IMG/VR virus record: IMGVR_UViG_3300001979_000005
Coordinates: 1 to 23,693 of that record
Source: a virus
Reading direction: 5' to 3' (one strand)
Length of the DNA stretch: 23,693 bases
A program made the translations under genes and the position numbers. Of this stretch, positions 14,586 through 20,960 are shown piece by piece; position 1 is the stretch's first letter, and the number at the start of each line of letters is the position of its first letter. The notes under the pieces are model-generated. The model worked only from the letters and a program-made list of their open reading frames with translations, ran no database searches and was not told the DNA's origin.

Positions 14586-15988
14586 GCCGCCTCGCTTTCC
14601 GCCGTCTGCGCAGCTTCGGCAGGCATATAGTCTTGCCAATCAATGCGCCGCGTCGGTATCCACTTATCTTTGTCGCCGTAGGTGCCGTCTTCCTGTAGCT
14701 CCCATACGAACCAGCCGGTATTCATGCGACTACTGGCCTTTTCGCCGTCCCATCCGTCGCGGTGCATCATCGGAAGGCGATGCTTGAAAATGTAGACGCG
14801 GGACGGCGGGCAATCGTCCATGGCGAAATTGCGGTCATCGTCCGCAAAGCCGCACAGGAAATTGAGGTTAAGCAGCAACGCCATCTTGCGCGGGCGGAAA
14901 ACTCGCAGCGCATGGGCGACGAAAGCGTTCAAAACATCGCCGTAGGGCGGATTCGTCACGATGTCGTAAGACCCGCATTCCGGCGGATGCGAAGTTAGGA
15001 AGTCTTGCACCGCCTGCAATTCGCCATGCTGGTCCGCCGTGCCGTAGTCGATCAAATCGGCAAGAACCACGCTATAGCCAGCACGCTCAAGCATCCGGGT
15101 AATCGCGCCGCGCCCGCAGGCAGGCTCAAGAACCGTGGCGGAAAAGGTTTCGAGAGCGAGAAGCGTATGCATTGCTTCCGGCGGAGTTTCATAAAGGTTC
15201 TGTCCACGCGCCTCTTTCGTAGCGCTCGCCGTGCCCACCGCCGCCCGAAGATTGGCGCGCGTCGGCCCAAGCCCGGCAGAAAGCCGCGCCTGAATTGCGC
15301 GCTCGACAATGCCCGGCTCGCGATGTTCCGCCGCCGCCAGCTTGCGCGCCTCGTGGATTTCCTTGCGGGATAGGCCGGTTTCCTCCGATGTAAAACCGTT
15401 TCCATCGGAAACGGTTTTGGGCCGACCGCCTTTCGACGCCTTACCCGCCGCCTGCGCCTCATCCCATTTGTCAGCAATCAGGATTTTCGCGCGGGCTTCG
15501 ATCAGAAGCGCGTCGGCCTGCATCCGCCGCGCCTTGGCGATCAGCTTTTCCGTCGCGCCGATCTGTTCGGCGAATTGTGCCGCCGTCTTGGCCGTGGCAT
15601 ATGCAACCGAGGCGACGATACGCGCGTTGACGATATCGCCCTCGTCCAGTAGCGCCCGCGCCCGCTCGACAGTTGCGACCAGCCCGGAGGCGTCGGCAGT
15701 AGGCAGGATATCCGGCAAATTTTGAGGGATATCCGCAGAAGCGGGCAAGTCGCCTGGTTCCGCTATGCCTTGCAGCATCGCCAGCACTTCGCGGGCGCGC
15801 TCGGTCGGATAGTAGGTTTTCGCGTCTTGCTTGTCGCGTTTCAGATAGCCGTTACCAACGGCATTGTTTGCCGCCGTCACATGTCTTGGCTCTGTTGCCT
15901 TCACGACGCCTTCGCTAACCGCTGTCGTGATCAGCGCTAGCGCGTTCGGGCCGGGCTTGGGGAGTTTTACAGATTGATAGACGGGCAT
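14582..15988 (-). CDS. DNA adenine-type methyltransferase with N-terminal regulatory region
   Basis: The ATG at 15988 overlaps the previous stop as ATGA and gives 468 residues. The C-terminal third is a Rossmann methyltransferase: motif I EPACGRG at residues 288-294, and the catalytic NPPY at 346-349 typical of N6-adenine enzymes, with YETPPEA ahead of motif I. The N-terminal 260 residues are not methyltransferase: they hold helices (VERARALLDEGDIVNARIVASVAYATAKTAA) and an HTH-like run (SEETGLSRKEIHEARKLAAA). No restriction gene is nearby, so it is an orphan enzyme. It may protect phage DNA or mark regulatory sites; the N-terminal region suggests targeting or control. The target sequence cannot be read from the gene. 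Confidence 0.82.
   Translation of the reverse strand: MPVYQSVKLPKPGPNALALITTAVSEGVVKATEPRHVTAANNAVGNGYLKRDKQDAKTYYPTERAREVLAMLQGIAEPGDLPASADIPQNLPDILPTADASGLVATVERARALLDEGDIVNARIVASVAYATAKTAAQFAEQIGATEKLIAKARRMQADALLIEARAKILIADKWDEAQAAGKASKGGRPKTVSDGNGFTSEETGLSRKEIHEARKLAAAEHREPGIVERAIQARLSAGLGPTRANLRAAVGTASATKEARGQNLYETPPEAMHTLLALETFSATVLEPACGRGAITRMLERAGYSVVLADLIDYGTADQHGELQAVQDFLTSHPPECGSYDIVTNPPYGDVLNAFVAHALRVFRPRKMALLLNLNFLCGFADDDRNFAMDDCPPSRVYIFKHRLPMMHRDGWDGEKASSRMNTGWFVWELQEDGTYGDKDKWIPTRRIDWQDYMPAEAAQTAESEAA
15392..15418 (-). repeat. Perfect 12-bp inverted repeat inside the methyltransferase gene
   Basis: AAAACCGTTTCC (15392-15403) and GGAAACGGTTTT (15407-15418) pair perfectly across a 3-nt loop. 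On the minus-strand mRNA the stem ends in UUUU, giving terminator-like form inside the ORF at residues about 191-199. Confidence 0.75.
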
Positions 15989-16236
15989 CAGTTCGCCCTC
16001 ATCAATCGGTTGAGGTAGGCTTGCCCGAGGCCGGTCAGCTTGGCAGTGCGGTCGTCTGCACAGATATGCAGATAACCACAGCGGCGGCATTCCAGCGCAA
16101 GTTGGCGACGGCCAAGTCCGGTTGCGATTTCGACGCGTCCGCCGGCAAACTGCACTTCACGCAGAAAACCCCTTGCTCGTTCGGACAAGGGGCGGGACAT
16201 CAGCTCATCAATGGCGTGATCGGTTTGCGGCTTCAT
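15988..16236 (-). CDS. Small winged-helix-like phage protein
   Basis: This 82-residue protein has an N-terminal helix pair (AIDELMSRPLSERARGFLREVQ), a segment like a recognition helix (ATGLGRRQLALECRRCGYLHIC, with C-x-x-C), and then the DDRTAKLTGLGQAYLNRL ending seen in winged-helix DNA-binding proteins, where the last strands and helix form the wing. The ATG at 16236 and the stop at 15988 both overlap neighbouring genes as ATGA. The start is preceded by coding DNA of the CII-like gene, so translation is likely coupled. DNA binding is an inference from the pattern; no specific family is claimed. Confidence 0.65.
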   Translation of the reverse strand: MKPQTDHAIDELMSRPLSERARGFLREVQFAGGRVEIATGLGRRQLALECRRCGYLHICADDRTAKLTGLGQAYLNRLMRAN

Positions 16237-16730
16237 TGTCCGCCTCCAACTGCATGGAGGCCGACCCTCTGCCCGCCGCGCGCTTTCACGTTGGCGAGCG
16301 CCTTGCGCAGTGCCGCAATCCCGATTTCCAGTTCCGCCGCGTCCCGATCCATCTTGGTCGCTTCCGCTGGCGTCACCATGAGATCGGCAATCGCAACTGC
16401 CCCGCCCGAAATCAGGTCGCCGGCCTTGCGCACCATGTCGGAATAGGCGGCGATAAGGCAGTGATCGGCCCCGCGCTCGCTTTCCGGCTCGACCAGCCGC
16501 TTGCCGTGCAGCTCAGCCATCGCCGAGGTGACAACCTGCACGCCACAGTCGGATTCCAGGGCATAGACCGCGTGCAACGGCATCATTTCCGGGTCCGTCG
16601 CATTGTTCATGCGCCCGATGTGACTTTTCGAGATCGAGGAGATTTCCGCAGCTCGCTCGATACCGCCGACAAGCCGGATGAGATCGCGCTGCGCTGCCTT
16701 GATGCGATGAAACCATGCAGTTTGATTCAT
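16233..16730 (-). CDS. CII-like phage regulatory protein
   Basis: The ATG at 16730, with AAAGG nine bases upstream, gives 165 residues; a GTG at 16751 is possible but would sit within the first operator. The N-terminal half matches the phage CII (CP76) type: RDLIRLVGGIERAAEISSISKSHIGRMNNATDPEMMPLHAVYALESDCGVQVVTSAMAELHGKRL, in which the ERAAEIS...SKSHIGR part is a helix-turn-helix. The C-terminal half is alpha-helical and alanine-rich and would mediate oligomers. It is the first gene of the leftward operon. Three palindromes (16742-16786) lie just upstream, so autoregulation or control by the Cro-like protein is likely. Confidence 0.7.
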   Translation of the reverse strand: MNQTAWFHRIKAAQRDLIRLVGGIERAAEISSISKSHIGRMNNATDPEMMPLHAVYALESDCGVQVVTSAMAELHGKRLVEPESERGADHCLIAAYSDMVRKAGDLISGGAVAIADLMVTPAEATKMDRDAAELEIGIAALRKALANVKARGGQRVGLHAVGGGQ

Positions 16731-16741
16731 GAGACAAAACC

Positions 16742-16786
16742 TTTCCCGCACCGGGAAATTCCCGGTGTTTTTCCCGTGGTGGGAAA
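16742..16786. promoter_or_regulatory. Cluster of three 17-bp operators upstream of the CII-like gene
   Basis: TTTCCCGCACCGGGAAA (16742-16758) and TTTCCCGTGGTGGGAAA (16770-16786) are two 17-bp inverted repeats of the same form, 28 bp apart. ACCGGGAAATTCCCGGT (16750-16766) is a third perfect palindrome overlapping the first. They lie 12-56 bases ahead of the CII-like start. Which regulator binds is not shown. Confidence 0.72.
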
Positions 16787-16939
16787 TGATCGAAGATGAG
16801 AAATTCAGGGCGCTACAAAGCTACGGAGGCCCACATGCAAAACGAGAAATCCCCGCGCCGGGCGGCAGACAAGAAAGCGCCGCGGCGCGGGGTGCAGCAG
16901 GCCGGGAGGATTGGCCGCGCAAAAGGTGAGCGAGGCCGG

Positions 16940-17182
16940 TCATTCTGCGGCCTCAGTAAACGAAAAGAAGTCATCCGGCTTGAGATCGAGACCGGTCGCC
17001 CTTGCATGGGCGAGCAAACGAAACGCATCAGCTTGCGGAATAATTCCACCCGTGCCGCCGCGATGCCTCGGATACATCCAGCGGTAAACACGCGAAATGT
17101 GCTTGCCAGTGATGGCAGACACTTCGCCAATCCCAATTTTGGCAATGACAGACCTTGCCGGATCTAGGTGTTTTTCGCTCAT
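16940..17182 (-). CDS. Cro-like small DNA-binding protein
   Basis: The ATG at 17182 gives 80 residues. The N-terminal part, SVIAKIGIGEVSAITGKHISRVYRWMYPR, is a helix-turn-helix of the Cro/YdaS type, followed by a GGTGGIIPQADAFRLLAHARATGLDLKPDDFF segment common to such phage regulators. It diverges from the CI-type repressor gene, the standard immunity arrangement. The frame is open to an ATG at 17227, but that start would place the operators and -35 box inside the gene. With TTGACA at 17213-17218 and AAAGAT at 17189-17194 on the minus strand, transcription would begin at about the ATG, so the message may be leaderless. It would compete with CI for the shared operators. Confidence 0.68.
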   Translation of the reverse strand: MSEKHLDPARSVIAKIGIGEVSAITGKHISRVYRWMYPRHRGGTGGIIPQADAFRLLAHARATGLDLKPDDFFSFTEAAE

Positions 17183-17267
17183 ATCGCGATCTTTGCGATT
17201 ATCGCTACTTTTTGTCAACCGCACCATGGCGTTTTTCGCGATGGATTTTTTTGCGGATTACGCGAAA
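17183..17267. promoter_or_regulatory. Immunity operator region between cro-like and cI-like genes
   Basis: On the minus strand, TTGACA (17213-17218) and AAAGAT (17189-17194) are 18 bp apart. The palindrome GCGATTATCGC (17195-17205) fills the spacer, with ATCGCGAT (17183-17190) overlapping the -10 box. Looser relatives, TTCGCGAT (17235-17242) and GCGGATTACGC (17253-17263), lie on the repressor side. The plus-strand repressor promoter is not clear. Confidence 0.7.
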
Positions 17268-17272
17268 GTCAA

Positions 17273-18016
17273 ATGATGCTAGACCCGCAACACGAAATCA
17301 AACGCTGGTTGACCAACAAGTTGGATGCCGCGCCCCACGGCACTGCAAGTGCGCTCGCGCGCACCCTGGGTGTCAGCCCGACGCAAATCACGCGCATGAA
17401 GAACTTGGAGGCTGGAAAAGAGCCTCGCAGGATCGCCTTGGAAGAACTCCACGGAATCGCCAAATTCTTCAACGAATTGCCGCCGGGCTACGAGGAAATG
17501 GCTAGCTGGATTTCCGACCAGCAAGATCATTCAACGGCGATGCCGGCGCAATCTCGCCCATCACCAAATGCTAGCTTCCCGCCTAAGTGGCAGGTATTTC
17601 CCGGAGACACATCAATTCCTTTGCGCGGCCAGATTTCTGCAGGCGCAAACGGCCGCTTCATAATGAACGGGCAAGACATAGCGCGGGTCTTCTGCCCGCC
17701 CGGCCTGGAAGGCGTCGAGGGAGCTTACGCGGTACAAGTACAAGGCACCTCCGGCGAGCCGAGATTCTTTCATGGCGAAACGGCGTGGGTAAACCCCAAT
17801 GCTCGCTATCGCAAAGGCGACGACGTTATTGTGCAGATACTCGGCGACGATGAGAGCGGCGAGGTCTTCAGCTACATTAAGCGATACGAAAGCCAGAACT
17901 CTCAAGTCCTCAGACTATACCAGTACAATCCCGCCGATGGCGAAGGACATGAGCTTGAATTCCCCATGGACAAGGTTTTTAGCATCCATAAGGTTGTATT
18001 TCACGCGATGCTATAA
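17273..18016 (+). CDS. LexA/CI-type phage repressor with S24 autocleavage domain
   Basis: I start at the first of two ATGs at 17273, giving 247 residues; the frame is open to 17168, but that part runs through the operators. Residues about 23-45 are a helix-turn-helix (GTASALARTLGVSPTQITRMKN). The C-terminal half is an S24 peptidase domain: an A123-G124 cleavage site in ISAGANG, the nucleophile S160 in VQGTSGEP, and the base K203 in SYIKRYE. The 43-residue Ser-Lys spacing equals that of lambda CI. RecA-stimulated self-cleavage, hence SOS induction of the prophage, follows from family knowledge. Its 3' end overlaps the convergent zinc-ribbon gene by 16 bases. Confidence 0.88.
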   Translation: MMLDPQHEIKRWLTNKLDAAPHGTASALARTLGVSPTQITRMKNLEAGKEPRRIALEELHGIAKFFNELPPGYEEMASWISDQQDHSTAMPAQSRPSPNASFPPKWQVFPGDTSIPLRGQISAGANGRFIMNGQDIARVFCPPGLEGVEGAYAVQVQGTSGEPRFFHGETAWVNPNARYRKGDDVIVQILGDDESGEVFSYIKRYESQNSQVLRLYQYNPADGEGHELEFPMDKVFSIHKVVFHAML

Positions 18017-18267
18017 CGCGGCTCATCACATCGCCAAGTGGGCCGAATAGTGAGATTTCGAAAGGCCGGAAGGCCCTTTGGGCACTCGCTGCACCTGATT
18101 TTCCGGCACAGTTGCATGTAGCTATGAACGCCTAAATCGACAGCCTTTCGCAGGCTTTCGACCCCAAGATTTCGAGAATGGCCGCAGTCGTCGCAAGCCA
18201 CATAAAGGCTGGACAACTCGATAATCAACCTCATTGCATCGGGGTGATCTACCGGCGGCCTCTTCAT
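18001..18267 (-). CDS. Small zinc-ribbon protein
   Basis: This 88-residue protein has two CxxC knuckles, C25/C28 in YVACDDCGHSRNLGVESL and C58/C61 in LCRKIRCSECPKG, the pattern of a zinc ribbon. The intervening helix and second knuckle are of a type often seen in small alphaproteobacterial proteins. The ATG at 18267 has GGAG upstream. It converges with, and overlaps, the last 16 bases of the repressor gene, so transcripts of the two are antisense at their ends. Its upstream region shares the operators at 18399-18450, so it may be under the control of the same repressor. Function is unknown; nucleic-acid or protein binding are the likely uses of the ribbon. Confidence 0.6.
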   Translation of the reverse strand: MKRPPVDHPDAMRLIIELSSLYVACDDCGHSRNLGVESLRKAVDLGVHSYMQLCRKIRCSECPKGLPAFRNLTIRPTWRCDEPRYSIA

Positions 18268-18366
18268 TTTCTCTCCTGTTTGTTCTTTGTTCGTTCACGG
18301 CAAGAAAGCACCTTCTGGTGGCAGTGTCGAGTCGTTTTTGATCTGCCATTCCATGCGGAAAACGCG

Positions 18367-18456
18367 ATTTCGCGCGCTGAATTTCGCGCTGGCTGATCGA
18401 TAATCGCGATTATCTCTATTTTGTGGCTTGACTTATTTTGCGATTATCGCGAATTT
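18367..18456. promoter_or_regulatory. Rightward early promoter and CI-type operator cluster
   Basis: TTGACT (18428-18433) is followed 17 bp later by a weak GAATTT -10 (18451-18456); the spacer ends in GCGATTATCGC (18440-18450), the same 11-bp palindrome and the same placement as in the leftward promoter at 17195-17205. GATAATCGCGATTATC (18399-18414) is a perfect 16-bp palindrome, and ATTTCGCGC is repeated at 18367 and 18381. Confidence 0.72.
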
Positions 18457-18464
18457 TAGCGCAT

Positions 18465-18537
18465 CCGAGCCTTGCGGACGCAGGCTCGGCATTCGACCGG
18501 GCAATGTCGTGCTTTCTTGCGAACTCACTCCGCCCGG
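18465..18537 (+). promoter_or_regulatory. Leader hairpins of the rightward early operon
   Basis: CCGAGCCT (18465-18472) pairs with AGGCTCGG (18482-18489), extended by GCG/CGC inside. CCGGGC (18497-18502) pairs with GCCCGG (18532-18537). They lie in a 104-base leader and could influence transcription or translation of the first gene. Confidence 0.5.
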
Positions 18538-18560
18538 CTCAACGCAACGATGGAGAGAAC

Positions 18561-18725
18561 ATGCGCAATATTCCGAGAGAGATGGCCGATCTGGCACGCG
18601 AACGCGGCGTCGGCATGACTGAGGCCGAGTTACGGGCCGAAGGTTTCACCAAAGACGAAATCGCGAAGCACGCAACCGAGGCGGCGGAAATGCTGCGCGC
18701 AGCAGAAACCGCGCGCGCCGCCTGA
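18561..18725 (+). CDS. Small phage protein of unknown function (54 residues)
   Basis: The ATG at 18561 follows GGAGAG by six bases and gives 54 residues; the frame is open from 18438, but that part overlaps the promoter and leader. The sequence is helical and charged: PREMADLARERGVGMTEAELRAEGFTKDEIAKHATEAAEMLRAAETAR. TEAELRAEGFTKDEIAKHA looks like a small helix-turn-helix or helical hairpin. It is the first gene of the rightward early operon. I cannot assign a family. Confidence 0.6.
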   Translation: MRNIPREMADLARERGVGMTEAELRAEGFTKDEIAKHATEAAEMLRAAETARAA

Positions 18726-18730
18726 TTTGG

Positions 18731-18778
18731 CATCCGCTCCGGTTTCCGGCCTTCGGGCCGGTTTCCCGAACGGATGAA
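18731..18778 (+). repeat. 48-bp hairpin repeat, copy 1
   Basis: This 48-bp unit is identical to 19205-19252. Its core CCGGCC-TTCG-GGCCGG has a UUCG tetraloop, and CATCCG/CGGATG close the outer stem. It sits between a stop codon and the ribosome site of the next gene. Confidence 0.85.
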
Positions 18779-18788
18779 AGGAAGCGCA

Positions 18789-19199
18789 ATGCCCCACATA
18801 CAAGACCTCATGACTATTTCGCTGTCTATCGACCTGAACGGCATCATCAAAGATGGCGAAAACGAGCTTCAACACCACGAGGGCCACGAAGAGACGTTTA
18901 GCTGCGGCCTTGAAGATGCAGAATCAACTGCCGATCTAATTCGAGAAATCGCCGATGCCATTGAAGAAGGCCGCCTCTACGGGTGGATGATGCAAGATCA
19001 AGCGGACTCAATGGTGAAGGCTGGCGACCTTCGCGAAGAAACCCAATCAGAACTGTTTGACCGGGTCAGCGGTGCCTACACCGAACAATCCCTCAGCGTG
19101 GAGAAGATCGGGACCTCCATTGTCGCAATCGACGCCTCGGACGAAGCCGCTTCGCAAAGGGATAACGCTAACCAAGCGCTCGGCGATATCGCCGAGTGA
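18789..19199 (+). CDS. Acidic phage protein of unknown function
   Basis: The ATG at 18789 follows AAAGGA by seven bases and is preferred over the ATG at 18774 that overlaps the hairpin; it gives 136 residues. The protein is strongly acidic, with runs such as DLIREIADAIEEG and LREETQSELFDRVSG. It has a beta-like N-terminus (ISLSIDLNGIIKDGENEL) and no recognisable catalytic motif, signal or membrane segment. Very acidic small early proteins sometimes mimic DNA or inhibit nucleases, but that would be a guess. It lies between the two copies of the hairpin repeat. Confidence 0.6.
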   Translation: MPHIQDLMTISLSIDLNGIIKDGENELQHHEGHEETFSCGLEDAESTADLIREIADAIEEGRLYGWMMQDQADSMVKAGDLREETQSELFDRVSGAYTEQSLSVEKIGTSIVAIDASDEAASQRDNANQALGDIAE

Positions 19200-19204
19200 T
19201 CCCC

Positions 19205-19252
19205 CATCCGCTCCGGTTTCCGGCCTTCGGGCCGGTTTCCCGAACGGATGAA
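19205..19252 (+). repeat. 48-bp hairpin repeat, copy 2
   Basis: Identical in all 48 bases to 18731-18778 and in the same position relative to a stop codon upstream and a ribosome site downstream. Confidence 0.85.
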
Positions 19253-19265
19253 CGGAGATCACATC

Positions 19266-19406
19266 ATGTTCCGCATTTCCCCAATGACAGAGACGCCCGT
19301 GAGCCTGCCCCGGCTCGCTATGGAAGTGCGCGCGCTCTGCGCTGCAATCGGTCTCATCACCGCTGCCATGGCCTTCGCCGTGCTGGCACTCACGCTTTCG
19401 CACTAA
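19266..19406 (+). CDS. Small single-pass membrane protein (46 residues)
   Basis: The ATG at 19266 follows GGAG at eight bases and runs to a TAA at 19404. The product has a short polar N-terminus (MFRISPMTETPVSLPRLAM), then a hydrophobic stretch of about 22 residues (CAAIGLITAAMAFAVLALTL) that would cross the membrane, and ends with SH. It has no recognisable family. Its ribosome site, position between two early genes and the membrane segment argue that it is real. A holin role is unlikely from early location; superinfection exclusion is one possibility. Confidence 0.55.
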   Translation: MFRISPMTETPVSLPRLAMEVRALCAAIGLITAAMAFAVLALTLSH

Positions 19407-19426
19407 CCGACCAAAGGAAACCGCGC

Positions 19427-19765
19427 ATGAAGAAGATACGCGATGCCTCAATGATCATCGGCATGCTGGAAAACGGCCAACTCAACCCGGCCTTTTCGGC
19501 AGAGATCGGCACCACGCTCGAAAAGCTGTCCGCCATGTCGGAAGACAATCCCATGGCGACGTTCAAGGGGTCCGTGACCCTGAAACTTGGCCTGTCCGTC
19601 AAGGACGGCATGGTCACGATTTCAGCCGACATGGAATCCAAGACGCCGAAGCTGCCCCGAAAGAACTCGGTCTTTTGGGTTGTCGAGGACGGCGCGCTTT
19701 CCGCCGAGCATCCCCGCCAACACGACATGTTCACGCCGCGCGAAGTCAGCAGCGCGCAGCAATAA
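19427..19765 (+). CDS. Conserved-looking phage protein of unknown function
   Basis: The ATG at 19427 has AAAGGA eight bases upstream and gives 112 residues; the same frame is open from 19196, but that part runs through the repeat and the small membrane gene. The N-terminus (KKIRDASMIIGMLENGQLNPAFSAEIGTTLEKLSAM) is helical, and a beta unit follows (GSVTLKLGLSVKDGMVTISADMESKTPK), then a basic and hydrophobic end. No enzyme motif is seen. It lies 50 bases ahead of the DUF2303 gene and probably acts with it. Confidence 0.65.
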   Translation: MKKIRDASMIIGMLENGQLNPAFSAEIGTTLEKLSAMSEDNPMATFKGSVTLKLGLSVKDGMVTISADMESKTPKLPRKNSVFWVVEDGALSAEHPRQHDMFTPREVSSAQQ

Positions 19766-19815
19766 CCCCTCCCGCTTTTTCAACCGCGCAACCGCGCACC
19801 AATAGAGGAACTACA

Positions 19816-20724
19816 ATGGATCAATCTTCAAAAGCCGCCGTGGCCGAAATCGCCAAGCTTGCGACGGAAGCGAATGCCCGCATCATCACCGTGGCCGCGC
19901 CGGCAAATGCTAAGGGTATCCCGTCAAGCGTTCCGGCGCTGCTAGACCCGTCAAGTGGGCGTGTCATAGAGCTGTCAAACGTATTCGCCCCATGGCGCGA
20001 CCGTCCCGAACGCAAGACCGGCACGGCGAGCGTGGAGACGCTCGATTCGTTCATCGCTCTGGTCGAGCGCCACAAGACGGCAAACAGCGCTATCTTTGCC
20101 ATCACCGATTGGCAGAAGCCGAGCTTTACCGCAGTCATCGACTATCACGGCGCAGACCCGGACAACGGCAGGCACCGCATCCACTACGCTTTCCCGCTCT
20201 CCGAGGAATGGAAGGCTTGGGTTTCCAAGGACAGTAAGCCCATGACCCAGGGCGAGTTTGCCGAGTTTATCGAAGACCATATTGCCGAGCTGTCGTTGCC
20301 CGACGCGGACGAGGCCAAGGACTTCGGCGGCATGTTCAACACCAAGGTTGCCTATCCTAACGAGCTGATCGAGCTTTCGCGCGGCCTGCAAGTCAATGCG
20401 GAAACCCGCGTCAAGAATGCCGTCAAGCTGCAATCCGGCGAAAGCCAGATCGTATTCGAAGAAGACCACAAGAACGCAGCCGGCCAGCCTATCACGGTGC
20501 CGGGCATCTTCATTCTGAGTATCGCGCCGTTCTTTGAGGGCGAAAGCATTCGCGTGCCGGTCCGCCTGCGCTACCGCCTGCGCGACGGCGTTCTTTCGTG
20601 GATATTCATGCTCTATCGCCCGGATATCCACATCACCAAGGCCGTCAACTTCGCCCTCCACGACACCGCCGCCGCGCTGGACCTGCCGAAATTCACCGGC
20701 AAGCCGGAAATGGCCGGCGGCTGA
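19816..20724 (+). CDS. DUF2303 family phage protein
   Basis: The ATG at 19816 follows GAGGAA and gives 302 residues. The sequence matches the DUF2303 type found in early regions of proteobacterial phages: a short N-terminal helix, the ITVAAPANAKGIPSSVPALLDPSSGRV region, VETLDSFIALVERHKTANSAIFA, the FTAVIDYHGADPDNGRHRIHYAFPLSEEWKAW motif around residues 110-145, and a C-terminal beta-rich part ending with DIHITKAVNFALHDTAAALDLPKFTG. The biochemical role of the family is not established. Its place in early operons suggests a role in DNA metabolism or host takeover. It is the largest protein of this operon. Confidence 0.78.
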   Translation: MDQSSKAAVAEIAKLATEANARIITVAAPANAKGIPSSVPALLDPSSGRVIELSNVFAPWRDRPERKTGTASVETLDSFIALVERHKTANSAIFAITDWQKPSFTAVIDYHGADPDNGRHRIHYAFPLSEEWKAWVSKDSKPMTQGEFAEFIEDHIAELSLPDADEAKDFGGMFNTKVAYPNELIELSRGLQVNAETRVKNAVKLQSGESQIVFEEDHKNAAGQPITVPGIFILSIAPFFEGESIRVPVRLRYRLRDGVLSWIFMLYRPDIHITKAVNFALHDTAAALDLPKFTGKPEMAGG

Positions 20725-20728
20725 TATC

Positions 20729-20762
20729 AGCGGAGCGGGCGTCACCCCTCGCCCGCTCTGCT
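20729..20762 (+). repeat. 13-bp intergenic hairpin
   Basis: AGCGGAGCGGGCG (20729-20741) and CGCCCGCTCTGCT (20750-20762) pair over 13 bp with one G-T, across an 8-nt loop. As with the 48-bp repeats, it lies between a stop and a ribosome site and is followed by a related CGAACGGA tail. Confidence 0.7.
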
Positions 20763-20783
20763 CCCACGAACGGAGCGAAGAAC

Positions 20784-20960
20784 ATGCAACAGCCGACCGC
20801 TACTAAAACCACCCCGAAAAGCCGGCTCTTCCGTGTCCGCTTCTATGACGGCGCAACCGTCACCACCACCGCCGCCAACTCATTGCAAGCCGAGCAGCAG
20901 GCCCGCCGCCAGCGCGCCGGCTTCGTTGAAACCGTCCGTATCATCAAAGGAAAACGCTAG
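20784..20960 (+). CDS. Small basic phage protein (58 residues)
   Basis: The ATG at 20784, just after GGAGCGAAG, gives 58 residues. The product is basic, with one predicted beta hairpin (SRLFRVRFYDGATVTTTAA) and a helix (LQAEQQARRQRAG), ending in VRIIKGKR. The composition suggests nucleic-acid binding, but no family is recognised. Its stop lies two bases ahead of the next start, so the two are likely coupled. Confidence 0.6.
   Translation: MQQPTATKTTPKSRLFRVRFYDGATVTTTAANSLQAEQQARRQRAGFVETVRIIKGKR

Noticed and set aside
16827-16943. 38-codon minus-strand frame starting with an ATGA overlap after the Cro-like gene
   Set aside because: The product is low-complexity, rich in A, P, R and G, with no recognisable feature; the overlap alone is not enough to call a gene.
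16796-17167. Plus-strand frame of 123 codons across the Cro-like gene
   Set aside because: It is antisense to the Cro-like gene for most of its length and has no good ribosome site.
18731-19252. Possible CRISPR array from the two identical 48-bp units
   Set aside because: There are only two copies, separated by a coding gene of over 400 bases, with no spacer pattern and no cas genes.
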